Shown piece by piece: positions 1-9,500 of a stretch of DNA of 64,000 bases. Every line of letters begins with the position of its first letter. Position 1 is the first letter of the stretch. Source of the stretch: Yoonia sp. (lineage in GTDB: Bacteria > Pseudomonadota > Alphaproteobacteria > Rhodobacterales > Rhodobacteraceae); the NCBI GenBank assembly GCA_029250945.1, contig JAQXEG010000029.1, positions 40,388 to 104,387 of the forward strand, read 5' to 3'. The notes under the pieces were generated by a model. That model was not told the origin of the DNA. It made no database searches and saw only the letters and a program-made list of their open reading frames with translations. A program made the translations under genes and the position numbers.

Positions 1-904
1 CCATTGCTTCCCAATCAGATTTCACGTCGGCGGGGATTTCAAACGGGGCAGAGGTCCAGCCATAAGCCTCTTTCGCGGCTTTCATCTGGTCGGCATCAGT
101 GAGTGCGCCGTGGCCTTTGGATGTATCCTGTGCGGCGTGGCCCAAGGCGATGTGGGTTTTGCAGGCGATCATGGACGGACGCGGATCGTTTTTGGCAGCC
201 GTGATGGCGGCGTCAATCGCATCGGGGTCATGGCCGTCGATTTCCAGCACATGCCAGCCAGACGCCGCAAAGCGCATTGGCTGGTTAGTCTTGTCCGCGA
301 TATCAACTGTGCCGTCGATGGTGATGTTGTTGTTGTCCCAGAACACAATCAGGTTGCCCAGCTCTTGCATACCTGCAAGGCCGATCGCCTCTTGGGACAC
401 GCCTTCCATCAGGCAGCCGTCGCCAGCGATGACGTATGTATAGTGGTTGACGATGTTTTTGCCGTATCGCGCGCGCTGGATTTCTTCGGCAATAGCGAAG
501 CCAACGGAATTGGCGATGCCTTGGCCCAATGGACCTGTCGTTGTCTCAATCCCGCGGGCGTGGCCGTATTCAGGGTGACCTGCGGTTTTGGCGCCCCATT
601 GGCGGAAATCCTTGATCTGTTGTAGGGTGATATCCTCATATCCAGTCAGATACATGAGGGAATACAGCAGCATAGAACCGTGACCTGCGGACAGGATAAA
701 CCGGTCGCGGTCAGCCCAATCAGGTGCCTTTGGATCAAAGTTAAGGTGGTTCTGATAAAGCACCGTCGCGACGTCAGCCATGCCCATAGGCATACCAGAG
801 TGGCCGGAGTTGGCGGCGGCCACAGCGTCCAGTGTCAGAGTGCGGATGGCGGCGGCTTTCATCCAGTGGTCGGGGTGTGCGTTGCGCAGTGCTGCAATAT
901 CCAA
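1..904 (-). CDS. tkt: Transketolase, N-terminal part (cut by window edge)
   Basis: Thiamine-diphosphate enzyme of the non-oxidative pentose phosphate and Calvin pathways that moves two-carbon units between sugar phosphates. About 301 N-terminal residues are visible; the rest lies beyond the left edge. The frame shows HSGMPMG near residue 27, the GPLGQG motif, and the ThDP/metal motif GDGCLMEG followed by the expected NNNITIDG. No ATG lies in frame after the upstream stop, so the start is probably the TTG at 904-902, giving M-D-I-A-A-L-R, which fits the family, with AGG about ten bases upstream. The divergent neighbour on the plus strand is a coiled-coil protein. Identification is certain; the start is likely. 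Confidence 0.95.
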   Translation of the reverse strand, partial: MDIAALRNAHPDHWMKAAAIRTLTLDAVAAANSGHSGMPMGMADVATVLYQNHLNFDPKAPDWADRDRFILSAGHGSMLLYSLMYLTGYEDITLQQIKDFRQWGAKTAGHPEYGHARGIETTTGPLGQGIANSVGFAIAEEIQRARYGKNIVNHYTYVIAGDGCLMEGVSQEAIGLAGMQELGNLIVFWDNNNITIDGTVDIADKTNQPMRFAASGWHVLEIDGHDPDAIDAAITAAKNDPRPSMIACKTHIALGHAAQDTSKGHGALTDADQMKAAKEAYGWTSAPFEIPADVKSDWEAM

Positions 905-1150
905 GGGAATGATCCTATTGTTTGGCGTGAAGTCATGTTGGATGTGGTCATATCAGGGCATCCAACAAGATCAAGCATTGGTTCTAAGTTCCTCATATCG
1001 TTGGGATCAGTCTATTTGCTGGGGGCGGCGCGATCCCTTAGGCTAAAGGTTAAGAGGCACGATTCGGCGGCGCAACGCGGGTTCAGGGACATAAGACCCC
1101 GGCTGCCGACCAATTTGGGGCGCATCACGCGCCAAAGAAAGGACGGGCAG

Positions 1151-1627
1151 ATGAGCGATATTCATCAACTGGAAGGGCGGATCACCGCCGCACTTGATCG
1201 CATCCGGGAAGCGACAGCACGTCAGCAGGCGGCACCTGCATCAGTGGTTGCGCCGGTCGACACAGCGGACCTATCCGCGCAGCTGGACGACGAACGAACC
1301 GCAAACGCCCAGCTGGAAGAGCGGGTCAAAGCATTGAAGGACCGTCAGGATAGCACGATTGCCAATCTCGAGGTGAAGGCCGCGGGCCACGCCCAGCAGC
1401 TTGCCGAACTTGAGGCGGAAATTCAGCGGTTGCGCGGATCAAACGCCGATCTACGTGATGTGACCGCACAACTGCGCAGCGCTGCAGCCGACGGGGCCAC
1501 CGCGCCCGAGTTGATCAACCGTGCCACAATTGCCGAGGTCGAGGCGTTGCAAGCCCAACGCGCATCCGAGGTCGTCGAGATTGACGCGGTGCTTTCCACC
1601 CTCAAACCCCTCATCGCGGAGGCCTGA
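1151..1627 (+). CDS. Coiled-coil hypothetical protein upstream of zapA
   Basis: A 158-residue protein rich in Ala, Glu, Gln and Leu, with heptad-like patterning from about residue 45 to 110, no signal peptide and no membrane segment. The start is set at 1151 because AAAGGA lies just upstream; the frame is open further 5' but that part overlaps the transketolase 5' end and has no coding character. Its stop lies one base before the zapA start, so the two are almost certainly cotranscribed. I infer a role as a cytoplasmic structural partner in division or envelope work because of the zapA neighbour; no enzymatic motif is visible. I do not recognise a named family. Confidence 0.75.
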   Translation: MSDIHQLEGRITAALDRIREATARQQAAPASVVAPVDTADLSAQLDDERTANAQLEERVKALKDRQDSTIANLEVKAAGHAQQLAELEAEIQRLRGSNADLRDVTAQLRSAAADGATAPELINRATIAEVEALQAQRASEVVEIDAVLSTLKPLIAEA

Positions 1628-1628
1628 T

Positions 1629-2015
1629 ATGCCACAAATCGAAATCTCTATCGGTGGTCGTAGCTTTGAAGTCGCCTGTCAGGAGGGTGAGGAGCATTAT
1701 CTTCAGTCCGCAGCGGCGATGCTGGATACAGAGGCCGGGCATCTGTCGTCCCAGATCGGGCGCATGCCAGAGGCGCGGATGTTGCTGATGGCGGGCCTTA
1801 TGCTGGCCGATAAAACCGCAGGTCTAGAGGATAAAGTCAAGCAGGCGGACACGCGTATGGCGCAGCTACAGGCGCAGATCGACACGTTAGAGGCCCGTCC
1901 GGCCGACCGTGTTGAGGTGCCTGTGGTGCCCACGGAAGTGACCGAAGCCATGGCAGAGGTGGCAGCCCGCGCTGAGGCGCTGGCAGATCAGCTCGAAAAC
2001 AGCCAATCCACATAG
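1629..2015 (+). CDS. zapA: Cell division protein ZapA
   Basis: ZapA binds FtsZ and bundles its filaments at the division site. The 128-residue protein has the typical N-terminal fold (IEISIGGRSFEVAC, then EEHYLQSAA and a long helix with RMLLMAGLMLADK), followed by a coiled coil and an Ala/Val/Glu-rich tail. It is slightly longer than the approximately 100-110 residues of enterobacterial ZapA, as often seen in alphaproteobacteria. It follows the coiled-coil gene with one base between them and ends in TAG just before a strong hairpin terminator shared with the convergent grxD gene. Confidence 0.9.
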   Translation: MPQIEISIGGRSFEVACQEGEEHYLQSAAAMLDTEAGHLSSQIGRMPEARMLLMAGLMLADKTAGLEDKVKQADTRMAQLQAQIDTLEARPADRVEVPVVPTEVTEAMAEVAARAEALADQLENSQST

Positions 2016-2016
2016 A

Positions 2017-2049
2017 AAAAGGGCGCTGAAATCAATCAGCGCCCTTTTA
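2017..2049. terminator. Bidirectional rho-independent terminator between zapA and grxD
   Basis: A 9-bp perfect stem GGGCGCTGA / TCAGCGCCC (2021-2029 and 2036-2044) with a six-base loop, flanked by an A run on the left and a T run on the right. It can terminate both convergent transcripts. Confidence 0.9.
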
Positions 2050-2053
2050 TGAT

Positions 2054-2413
2054 TTAGCCGTTTGCTTCGCGGATTTTGTCGGCGGCTTCTTTGTCGAATG
2101 CCACGCCATTGTCCGCAAACAATGTATCGAGTTCGCCCGATAGGGTCATCTCGGTGATGATATCGCAACCGCCCACAAATTCGCCTTTGACGTAAAGCTG
2201 GGGGATGGTTGGCCAGTCGGAATAATCCTTGATGCCTTGGCGCATCTCTTCATCGGCAAGAACGTTGACGTCGGAAAAATCGACGCCCATAAAATTCAGC
2301 ACACCAGCCACACGGGATGAAAAGCCGCATTGTGGCATGGATTTTGTGCCCTTCATGAACAAGACGACATCGTTGTTGGCGACGGTTTCTTTGATCTGTG
2401 TTTCAGCAGTCAT
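2054..2413 (-). CDS. grxD: Monothiol glutaredoxin, Grx4/GrxD family
   Basis: A 119-residue monothiol glutaredoxin that carries or senses [2Fe-2S] clusters, typically together with a BolA protein. The active site CGFS is at about residues 28-31 (MPQCGFSSR), with the conserved WPTIPQLYV and GGCDI segments that bind glutathione. The start codon overlaps the end of the preceding gene by four bases (ATGA), and bolA lies one gene further upstream, so the operon is bolA-hypothetical-grxD. This arrangement supports a joint BolA-glutaredoxin role in iron or Fe-S homeostasis. A terminator follows directly. Confidence 0.95.
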   Translation of the reverse strand: MTAETQIKETVANNDVVLFMKGTKSMPQCGFSSRVAGVLNFMGVDFSDVNVLADEEMRQGIKDYSDWPTIPQLYVKGEFVGGCDIITEMTLSGELDTLFADNGVAFDKEAADKIREANG

Positions 2414-2724
2414 TTGAGCGATTTCCCTTTTTGGAATTTCTTGAAATATTTGCGGGCGTAGTCGGCGTCATTGTCGTTGAAGACCACGGCCTGCGGCATG
2501 TTTGCGGATGGAGATCCCCATCGGTTTGGCCCTGATTGCGCGGCCTTTGAGACGCCGTCGAGTGCTGCGTTGTGACGGTTTACGCGGTTGACGTGGGCCA
2601 TATCAAGTGCCTCATACCCGAGTTCCGGTTCCGCATGCCGGGCTGATCCACGCACGCTGTCGCTAATTTCGGACAGGCGGCGGCGTTGCGGTGTTACCAG
2701 ATATGTCAGGAGCCTTGGGATCAT
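2410..2724 (-). CDS. Hypothetical protein between bolA and grxD
   Basis: A 104-residue basic protein with no membrane segment, no signal peptide and no motif I recognise. It contains [14 protein letters not shown] near the N terminus and ends with a lysine-rich tail ([12 protein letters not shown]). It starts immediately after the bolA stop and overlaps grxD by four bases, which makes translational coupling in a three-gene operon very likely. The position between two proteins that work together in iron-sulfur metabolism is suggestive, but no function can be read from the sequence. Confidence 0.7.
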   Translation of the reverse strand: MIPRLLTYLVTPQRRRLSEISDSVRGSARHAEPELGYEALDMAHVNRVNRHNAALDGVSKAAQSGPNRWGSPSANMPQAVVFNDNDADYARKYFKKFQKGKSLK

Positions 2725-2961
2725 TCAGGCGGGGGCTTTGGTTGTCAGTGCCAGCGCGTGTAGCGCTCCGTTGGAGCCATCCATTTTACCCTTGAGTGCG
2801 GCGTAGACGGCGCGTTGTTGCTGGACGCGGTTTTTCCCCGCGAAGCTGGCGTCAATTACCTCGGCTGCGAAATGGGCGCCGTCATCCCCTTGCACGGTGA
2901 TGGTTGCATCGGGGAAACCTTCGCGCAGCAGGGTCTCGATCTCTTGGGCGGTAATGGCCAT
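2725..2961 (-). CDS. bolA: BolA family protein
   Basis: A 78-residue BolA/IbaG-type protein. The core is visible: TAQEIETLLREGFPDA, then VTVQGDDGAHFAAEVID with the conserved histidine, and the helix RVQQQRAVYAALKGKM followed by GALHALAL. BolA proteins bind a [2Fe-2S] cluster jointly with monothiol glutaredoxins; such a glutaredoxin is encoded two genes downstream in the same operon. This is the first gene of the operon and is separated from purL upstream by about 100 bases. Confidence 0.93.
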   Translation of the reverse strand: MAITAQEIETLLREGFPDATITVQGDDGAHFAAEVIDASFAGKNRVQQQRAVYAALKGKMDGSNGALHALALTTKAPA

Positions 2962-3012
2962 GACGTATCCTTTGTCGTTTCCTATAATCTAGGAAGTGCG
3001 TGGTTGCGGGGC

Positions 3013-3038
3013 AAGGGGGCCTCCGGCGGGAGTATTTG
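3013..3038. repeat. Rhodobacteraceae-type intergenic CCTCCGGCGG element
   Basis: The spacer between purL and bolA holds GCCTCCGGCGGGAGTATTTG. From memory, near-identical motifs (CCTCCGGCGGG followed by TATTT) are frequent in intergenic DNA of this family and often sit near gene ends. Only one copy is seen in this window, so its repetitive nature is recalled, not shown here. Confidence 0.4.
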
Positions 3039-3058
3039 GCAAAAAGCGAACCGCGATG

Positions 3059-5218
3059 TTAGGCGACTGCCGCGGCAAAGCTGCTGCGGAAGACGTCCGA
3101 AAGCTCAACGAGGTTCTCAGCGTAGTTGCCCATTGTGAACTGATCGCCGCCGACCTTGCCCACCATGTTGATCGGCACATTGGCGTTACCCGCGCTGATC
3201 ATCAAATCCTCGGCCTGATCAAAATTGCAGGCGATCAGATAGCGGGCCTGATCCTCGGCAAAGAGGGTGGGGGTGTCGTCGGCGTCGAGGGTGACGCCAA
3301 TTTGCGCAGCCTCGGCCAGTTCAAAGGCGGCCAGTGCAAGGCCACCATCCGACAGATCGGTGCAGACGCGGATCATTGCGGCGTTGTCCCGGATAAAGTC
3401 GCCGTTGCGCTTTTCTGCAGCGAGATCGACAGCCGGTGCGTCGCCTTCGGCGCGGGCGTACACCTCTGCCAAGAGAGCGGATTGGCCCAGATGGCCGTGG
3501 GTGTCGCCGACAACCAGCAAGATATGCCCGTCGCGGATATCGCCGGTGATCATATCGTCAGGCGAATTGATAATCCCAACAGCGCCGATGGTGGGCGTTG
3601 GCAAAATGCCGGTCCCGTCGGTTTCATTGTATAGCGATACGTTGCCCGACACGATCGGCATATCCAAGGCTAAGACGGCTTGACCGATCCCTTTGATTGC
3701 GCCGACGAACTGGCCCATGATCTCGGGCTTTTCGGGGTTGCCGAAGTTCATGTTGTCGGTGGTGGCAAGCGGTGTTGCACCCACGGCGGTCAGGTTGCGA
3801 TATGCTTCTGCAACGGCTTGTTTGCCGCCCTCGACAGGGTTCGCCTTGACGTAGCGGGGGGTCACGTCGGATGTGAAAGCCAACGATTTAACGGTGCCGT
3901 GCACGCGTACGATGCCAGACCCGGCGCCCGGTGTGCGGGCGGTGTCGCCCATGACCTGTTGGTCATATTGTTCATAGACCCACTGTTTGCCTGCGTAGTT
4001 TGGGCTGCTGATCAGCGCGCGCAAGCCGTCAATCGGGTTCACACCAACAATATCGTCAAGCGGTTCGGCGGCAGGTGTTTCCACCCAGGGTCGGTCATAT
4101 TCAGGGGCGGAGCCGGACAGCGTGGCCAGTGGCAGGTCTGCCTTGACCTCGCCGTTGTGGAGGACGAGGAAGCGATCCTCGGCAATGGTTTCACCGACGA
4201 TGGCGAAATCGAGATCCCATTTGACGAAAACCGCACGTGCCTCTGCCTCAAGCTCGGGCTTGAGTACCATAAGCATGCGTTCTTGGCTTTCGGACAGCAT
4301 CATTTCATAGGCTGTCATGTTGTCTTCGCGCTGAGGGACGTCTTCGAGGTTGAGCTTGACGCCCAAGCCGCCCTTATCGCCCATTTCCACGGCAGAGCAT
4401 GTCAGACCTGCGGCGCCCATGTCCTGAATGGAAATCACGGCGCCAGTTGCCATCAGTTCCAAGGTCGCCTCCATCAGGCGTTTTTCGGTGAACGGGTCGC
4501 CGACTTGTACGGTGGGGCGTTTGTCCTCGATTGTGTCGTCAAATTCGGCGCTGGCCATGGTGGCACCGCCGACGCCATCACGGCCGGTTTTTGCGCCCAG
4601 ATACACGACGGGCATGCCGACGCCAGATGCGGCAGAGTAGAAAATCTTATCCGTGTCAGCGATGCCCGCGGCAAACGCATTCACAAGGCAGTTGCCGTTA
4701 TAGGCGGGGTCAAAGCGGACCTCTCCACCGACTGTAGGCACGCCAAAGCAGTTGCCGTAACCGCCGACACCGGCCACCACGCCATTGACCAACTGGCGGG
4801 TTCTGGGGTGATCCGGTTCGCCAAATGATAGGGAATTCATGGCCGCGATGGGGCGTGCGCCCATAGTGAACACATCGCGCAGGATTCCGCCCACGCCCGT
4901 CGCCGCACCCTGATAGGGTTCGATGTAGGAGGGGTGGTTGTGGCTTTCCATTTTGAAGACAACGCATTGGCCGTCGCCGATATCCACGATGCCCGCGTTT
5001 TCGCCGGGGCCGCAAATAACCTGCGGACCTTCGGTAGGCAGGGTGCGCAGCCATTTCTTGGATGACTTATATGAACAGTGTTCGTTCCACATGGCGGAAA
5101 AGATGCCGAGCTCGGTGAATGTCGGTTCGCGGCCGATAATCTCTAGGATGCGATCATACTCATCAGGTTTTAACCCGTGTGCAGCGATCAGATCTGGTGT
5201 GATGGTCGGTTCGGTCAT
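3059..5218 (-). CDS. purL: Phosphoribosylformylglycinamidine synthase, PurL subunit
   Basis: Small-type PurL (719 residues) that, with PurS and PurQ, converts FGAR to FGAM with ATP and glutamine in purine synthesis. Visible features are [12 protein letters not shown] near the N terminus, [12 protein letters not shown], the repeated AIR-synthase-like halves, and QDMGAAGLT. The start is set at the ATG at 5218 ([16 protein letters not shown]) because AAGGGGGA lies upstream; the frame runs open further but that part crosses a terminator-like hairpin. purQ and purS are not in the window. The gene is full length and undamaged. Confidence 0.96.
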   Translation of the reverse strand: MTEPTITPDLIAAHGLKPDEYDRILEIIGREPTFTELGIFSAMWNEHCSYKSSKKWLRTLPTEGPQVICGPGENAGIVDIGDGQCVVFKMESHNHPSYIEPYQGAATGVGGILRDVFTMGARPIAAMNSLSFGEPDHPRTRQLVNGVVAGVGGYGNCFGVPTVGGEVRFDPAYNGNCLVNAFAAGIADTDKIFYSAASGVGMPVVYLGAKTGRDGVGGATMASAEFDDTIEDKRPTVQVGDPFTEKRLMEATLELMATGAVISIQDMGAAGLTCSAVEMGDKGGLGVKLNLEDVPQREDNMTAYEMMLSESQERMLMVLKPELEAEARAVFVKWDLDFAIVGETIAEDRFLVLHNGEVKADLPLATLSGSAPEYDRPWVETPAAEPLDDIVGVNPIDGLRALISSPNYAGKQWVYEQYDQQVMGDTARTPGAGSGIVRVHGTVKSLAFTSDVTPRYVKANPVEGGKQAVAEAYRNLTAVGATPLATTDNMNFGNPEKPEIMGQFVGAIKGIGQAVLALDMPIVSGNVSLYNETDGTGILPTPTIGAVGIINSPDDMITGDIRDGHILLVVGDTHGHLGQSALLAEVYARAEGDAPAVDLAAEKRNGDFIRDNAAMIRVCTDLSDGGLALAAFELAEAAQIGVTLDADDTPTLFAEDQARYLIACNFDQAEDLMISAGNANVPINMVGKVGGDQFTMGNYAENLVELSDVFRSSFAAAVA

Positions 5219-5310
5219 GACAATTCCCCCTTGGCAGTCCCGTTGGCTTTTAGGACAGACGGGCCATAAGGGAAAGGTGTTGAACGCAGCTTTGTGCGTA
5301 AACGGGAAGC

Positions 5311-5440
5311 TAAAAAGAAAAATGCCGGGCGCAAAGGCCCGGCGAAGTCCAACAGGGAGGTTGAAGATGGTGAGCGTTAAAGCATCATCGCCTTCGAAGG
5401 TTGATTTAGTACTGCCTTTCTGACCGATCAAGGAAGAATG
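5311..5440 (-). ncRNA. Candidate small RNA with CUCCCU loop and own terminator
   Basis: Between the lysR stop and the purL start, the minus strand carries a compact structured segment and no clear gene. In transcript order it has a CCTTCGAAGG palindrome (about 5393-5402), then a hairpin whose stem CAAC/GTTG presents a CUCCCU loop (5363-5350), then a strong terminator: stem GCCGGGC/GCCCGGC (5343-5324) followed by ATTTTTCTTTTTA. A C-rich single-stranded loop that can pair with Shine-Dalgarno sequences is typical of alphaproteobacterial regulatory sRNAs. The 5' end is not determined, and the element could instead be a purL leader with premature termination. Confidence 0.5.
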
Positions 5441-5494
5441 CGAAATTTAAATGCAAGTCCGCTATGCGATTTTTGCATGGCTGGGATCAGGGAT

Positions 5495-6400
5495 TTAATC
5501 CGCTGCGACCTCGCGCAGTTTACGACGGTGCGAGATGATTTCATCTTGGACAAAATCACGGAATGCACTGATCCGCTTGGACTGCCGCAATTCTTCGGGG
5601 TAGGCGAGGAAAACAGGCACTTCCGTCGATTCCACATCTGGCACAACGCGCACAAGATCTGGGAAATCCTCGGTTACGTAGTCGGGCAAAACACCGATGC
5701 CGAGATTGTTCAGCACCCCTTGGAGAACGCCAAAGTAGTTGTTGACGGTAAACAGGCTTGGCGCATCATATGTGAGAAGGTGTTGGACCAGCGATGAACC
5801 TGCGGCGACTTGCGCAGACGACAGGCTTTGGCAAATCAGCCGGTGGTTGGTGATATCCGCCATTTTGGTCATCGCGCCGTTCGCCTCAAGGTAGGCTTGG
5901 GTCGCATAAAGGCGCATCCGCACGGACATCAGCTTTTTGCGGATCAGATCGGCTTGTGACGGCTCTTTCATGCGGATGGCAACGTCGGCCTCGCGCATGG
6001 GCAGGTCAAGCACGCGTTCCTCGAGCATCAGATCAATCTTGAGGTCGGGGTATTGTTCATAAAGCTTAGGCAAACGCGGGGCGAGCCACAGCGTGCCAAA
6101 CCCGATCGTGGTTGTGACGCGCAGTTCGCCGAATACCTCTTCCTCGCTGTCCTTGATACGTGCGGACGCAGCCTCAAGGCGCTTGTTCATTGATTTTGTG
6201 GCATCAAACAACAGCTCGCCCTGTTCGGTCAGGATCAGACCGCGGGCGTGGCGGTGGAACAGCGTTGTATTCAATGATTCCTCTAGCGCACGAATTTGGC
6301 GGCTGACAGCGGATTGCGACAGGTGAAGCGTATCACCCGCATGTGTCAGGCTTCCGGCGTCGGCGACGGCGTGAAATATTCTTAACTTATCCCAGTCCAT
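5495..6400 (-). CDS. LysR-family transcriptional regulator
   Basis: A 301-residue LysR-type regulator. The N-terminal winged helix-turn-helix (residues about 1-60) reads DKLRIFHAVADAGSLTHAG and LSQSAVSRQIRALEE. A linker helix and a substrate-binding domain follow from about residue 90. It is divergent from the indolepyruvate oxidoreductase gene, with about 160 bases between them, and LysR regulators commonly control the divergent neighbour; that link is inference. The protein is full length. A candidate small RNA lies directly downstream. Confidence 0.9.
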   Translation of the reverse strand: MDWDKLRIFHAVADAGSLTHAGDTLHLSQSAVSRQIRALEESLNTTLFHRHARGLILTEQGELLFDATKSMNKRLEAASARIKDSEEEVFGELRVTTTIGFGTLWLAPRLPKLYEQYPDLKIDLMLEERVLDLPMREADVAIRMKEPSQADLIRKKLMSVRMRLYATQAYLEANGAMTKMADITNHRLICQSLSSAQVAAGSSLVQHLLTYDAPSLFTVNNYFGVLQGVLNNLGIGVLPDYVTEDFPDLVRVVPDVESTEVPVFLAYPEELRQSKRISAFRDFVQDEIISHRRKLREVAAD

Positions 6401-6500
6401 CGTGGCCCACCTTCATCATTATTAAAGCTCGCATTGCACGATCATTACGTCATTGGGTGGGGGTGTTGCAAATTATAGTTTGCGGGAAATTTTACCTTGG

Positions 6501-6521
6501 TAGGTCAGAATATGTGACCTA
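6501..6521. promoter_or_regulatory. Palindromic operator candidate upstream of the oxidoreductase gene
   Basis: TAGGTCA-N7-TGACCTA is a perfect 7-bp inverted repeat (6501-6507 and 6515-6521) about 38 bases before the start codon, in the divergent region between the LysR gene and the oxidoreductase. The site does not match the usual T-N11-A LysR core well, so GntR-, TetR- or Lrp-type binding is also possible. Confidence 0.45.
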
Positions 6522-6558
6522 AGGTGATCGTAGTCCATGAGCCAAGGGGAGGTGTCAC

Positions 6559-9500
6559 ATGGCCCGCCAAGATGTCGCGCTGCTTGATAAATTTGATCTG
6601 TCCAAGACGACGATCCTGCTGAACGGGACGCAGGCCTTGGTTCGGCTGATGTTGATGCAAAAGGCCCGCGATGCGGCGGTGGGGCTCAATACGGCGGGAT
6701 ATGTGACGGGATATCGCGGGTCGCCCTTGGGCTCTGTAGACACACAGATGAAACGCGCGGCGCGCGAACTGGCGCAGGCGCAGATCACATTCCAACCCGG
6801 ATTGAACGAGGATTTAGCGGCCACCGCCCTATGGGGCAGCCAGCAGGCAGAGCTGCGGGGCGAGGGCAAATACGACGGCGTCTTTGGCCTATGGTATGGC
6901 AAGGGGCCGGGCGTGGAGCGGTCCGGCGATGTGATGCGCCACGCCAATATGGCAGGGTCCTCGCCTCATGGCGGGGTGATCATGGCGATGGGCGATGATC
7001 ACACTGGCGAAAGCTCGACCACGTTGCACCAGTCGGATTGGGCGATGCTGGATGCTTATATGCCGATTGTTTCGCCTGCGGGCGTGCAGGAAATTCTAGA
7101 CTACGGGCAATATGCGTGGGCCTTGTCGCGGTATGCGGGCGTCTGGGTCGGCCTCAAAACGATGAAGGACACGATTGAGGTCACATCCGTCGTGGATGCA
7201 GACCCGCATCGGATGCAGTTTGTTACCCCCGATATCGATCTGCCGGACGGCGGGTTGAACATCCGTCTGGTTGATACCCCGCAACTGCAAGAGGCGCGGA
7301 TGATCGACCACAAACGGGCCGCCGCAGAGGCATTTAGCCGTGCCAATAAGATGGATCAGCGCAAATGGGGCAACGCTGATGCGAAAATCGGGTTTGTTGC
7401 TGCTGGCAAGAATTACCTTGATCTGGTGCATGCGCTGAATTTGCTGGGCATAGATGTGGACGCCGCCGTGGATATGGGCATTACCACCTATAAGGTCGGG
7501 CAGGTCTGGCCATTGGATACAGTGTCGTTCAATGCTTGGGCAGACAACCTTGATCTGATTGTCGTGGTTGAGGAAAAGCGCAAGCTGCTTGAGGTCCAAA
7601 TCAAGGAAGCCCTGTTTGACGACCAGCGCGGTCGGCGGGTTTATGGCTGGCACAAGGGTGACGTTCAGCATGACGGCAAACGACAGGAGCTTTTCCCGAC
7701 AAAGGCTGATCTGAACCCGATCTGGATTGCCGAACAGCTTGGTGCCGTTCTGGTCGAAGAGGGATGTGGCACCGCCAAGGTTCAGGCGGGGCTCGACACG
7801 CTTGTGGCGGCGCGTCAGGCAGATAATGCGCCCGAAATCGCCGCCCGCACCCCGTATTTCTGTGCGGGCTGTCCCCACAATGCGTCGACCAAAGTCCCTT
7901 ATGGATCGCGCGCCTATGCCGGCATCGGCTGTCACTATATGGTGCAATGGATGGAACGGGATACGGTTGGCTTTACCCAAATGGGTGGCGAAGGGGCCAA
8001 TTGGGTCGGCGAGGCGCCGTTCAGCACACGCGATCACGTTTTCCAGAACCTTGGCGATGGGACGTATAACCATTCGGGCGTGCAAGCGATCCGGTTTGCC
8101 CTGATGGCGGGGACGAACATCACCTATAAAATCCTGTATAATGATGCGGTCGCCATGACAGGCGGCCAAGGCAATGACGGTGATCTGGGCGCGGATCAGA
8201 TTTGCCGTGAATTGCTTGCGATGGGTGTAAAGAACGTCGCTCTTGTATATGATAATAAAGAAGAAATTGACCTTTCGAACCTCCCAAGCGCTGTCACGCG
8301 TGATGAACGCTCAGAACTACCTGCGGTTCAGGAAAGTTTACGCAATAACAAGGGTGTATCAGCCATAGTTTACGTGCAAACCTGTGCCGCGGAGAAACGC
8401 CGTCGGCGCAAGCGTGGGCTGTTTCCGGATCCGGATACACGCGTATTTATCAACACCGATATCTGCGAGGGCTGTGGCGATTGTGGTGTGCAATCCAACT
8501 GCGTTTCAATCGTGCCGGTGGAAACGGAATTTGGCCGTAAACGGGCGATTGACCAGTCGTCGTGCAACAAGGATTTGTCCTGCGTGAACGGGTTCTGCCC
8601 TTCATTTGTTACGGTCTCTGGCGGCGAAATTCGCAAAAAATCCAGCCAGTCCATCGACCTGCCTGACATGCCAATGCCCGCGCTGCCTGATATTAACGGC
8701 ACGCATAACGTCGTCATCACAGGCGTGGGCGGCACCGGGGTTGTTACGATCGGTGCGGTGCTGGCGATGGCCGCGCATTTGGACAGCAAAGGGGCGAGCA
8801 TGATGGAAATGGCGGGCCTCGCGCAGAAAGGTGGGGCTGTCCATATCCATTGCCGTATCGCGCAAACGCCCGATGACATCGCCGCGATCCGCGTGGCGAC
8901 AGGGGAGTGTGACGCGCTGATCGGTGGTGATCTTGTGGTAAGTGCGGGTGCGAAAACGCTTGGGTTAATGCAAACTGGCCGGACCTGCGGCGTGGTGAAC
9001 GCCCATGAAATCATCACCGGCGAATTTACCCGCGACACAAGTTTTCGCCTGCCTGTTGATCAGTTGCAACTGGCGCTTCAGGCACGTCTGCAAGATGGAC
9101 TGACGATGTTTAACGCGTCGCATCTGGCGCAATCTCTGATGGGCGATAGCATTTATTCAAACATGATCGTGTTTGGTGCTGCGTGGCAAATGGGCGCTAT
9201 TCCTGTTGGATATGACGCGATTGTTGCCGCTATTAAGATGAATGGCACCGCTGTTGAGCAGAATTTGCGCGCGTTTGAATACGGACGCTGGGCGTATTTA
9301 TATCCACAGGTCGCAGTGGAGGCGCCCGTGGAGCCGACCAAAACACTGGCAGAGAAAATCGCTTATCGAATGGATCATTTGACGGCCTATCAGGGGCCCA
9401 AGCTGGCAGAGAAATATGCGCGTGCTGTCAAGGCTTTTGATGATGCTGCGCTGCAAGATGCCGTAGCGACAGGATATCATAAGCTGTTGTCATATAAGGA

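Noticed and set aside
680..1150. N-terminal extension of the coiled-coil protein before zapA
   Set aside because: The upstream part overlaps the 5' end of transketolase on the other strand and its own promoter; the ATG at 1151 has a clear ribosome site.
3680..4828. Long open frame antisense to purL
   Set aside because: Composition-driven shadow of the purL codons; no family features.
5218..5431. N-terminal extension of PurL
   Set aside because: The frame is open upstream of 5218, but it runs across a terminator-like hairpin and has no PurL homology; the ATG at 5218 has a good ribosome site.
7096..8169. Long open frame antisense to the indolepyruvate oxidoreductase
   Set aside because: Shadow of a conserved gene with no domain of its own.
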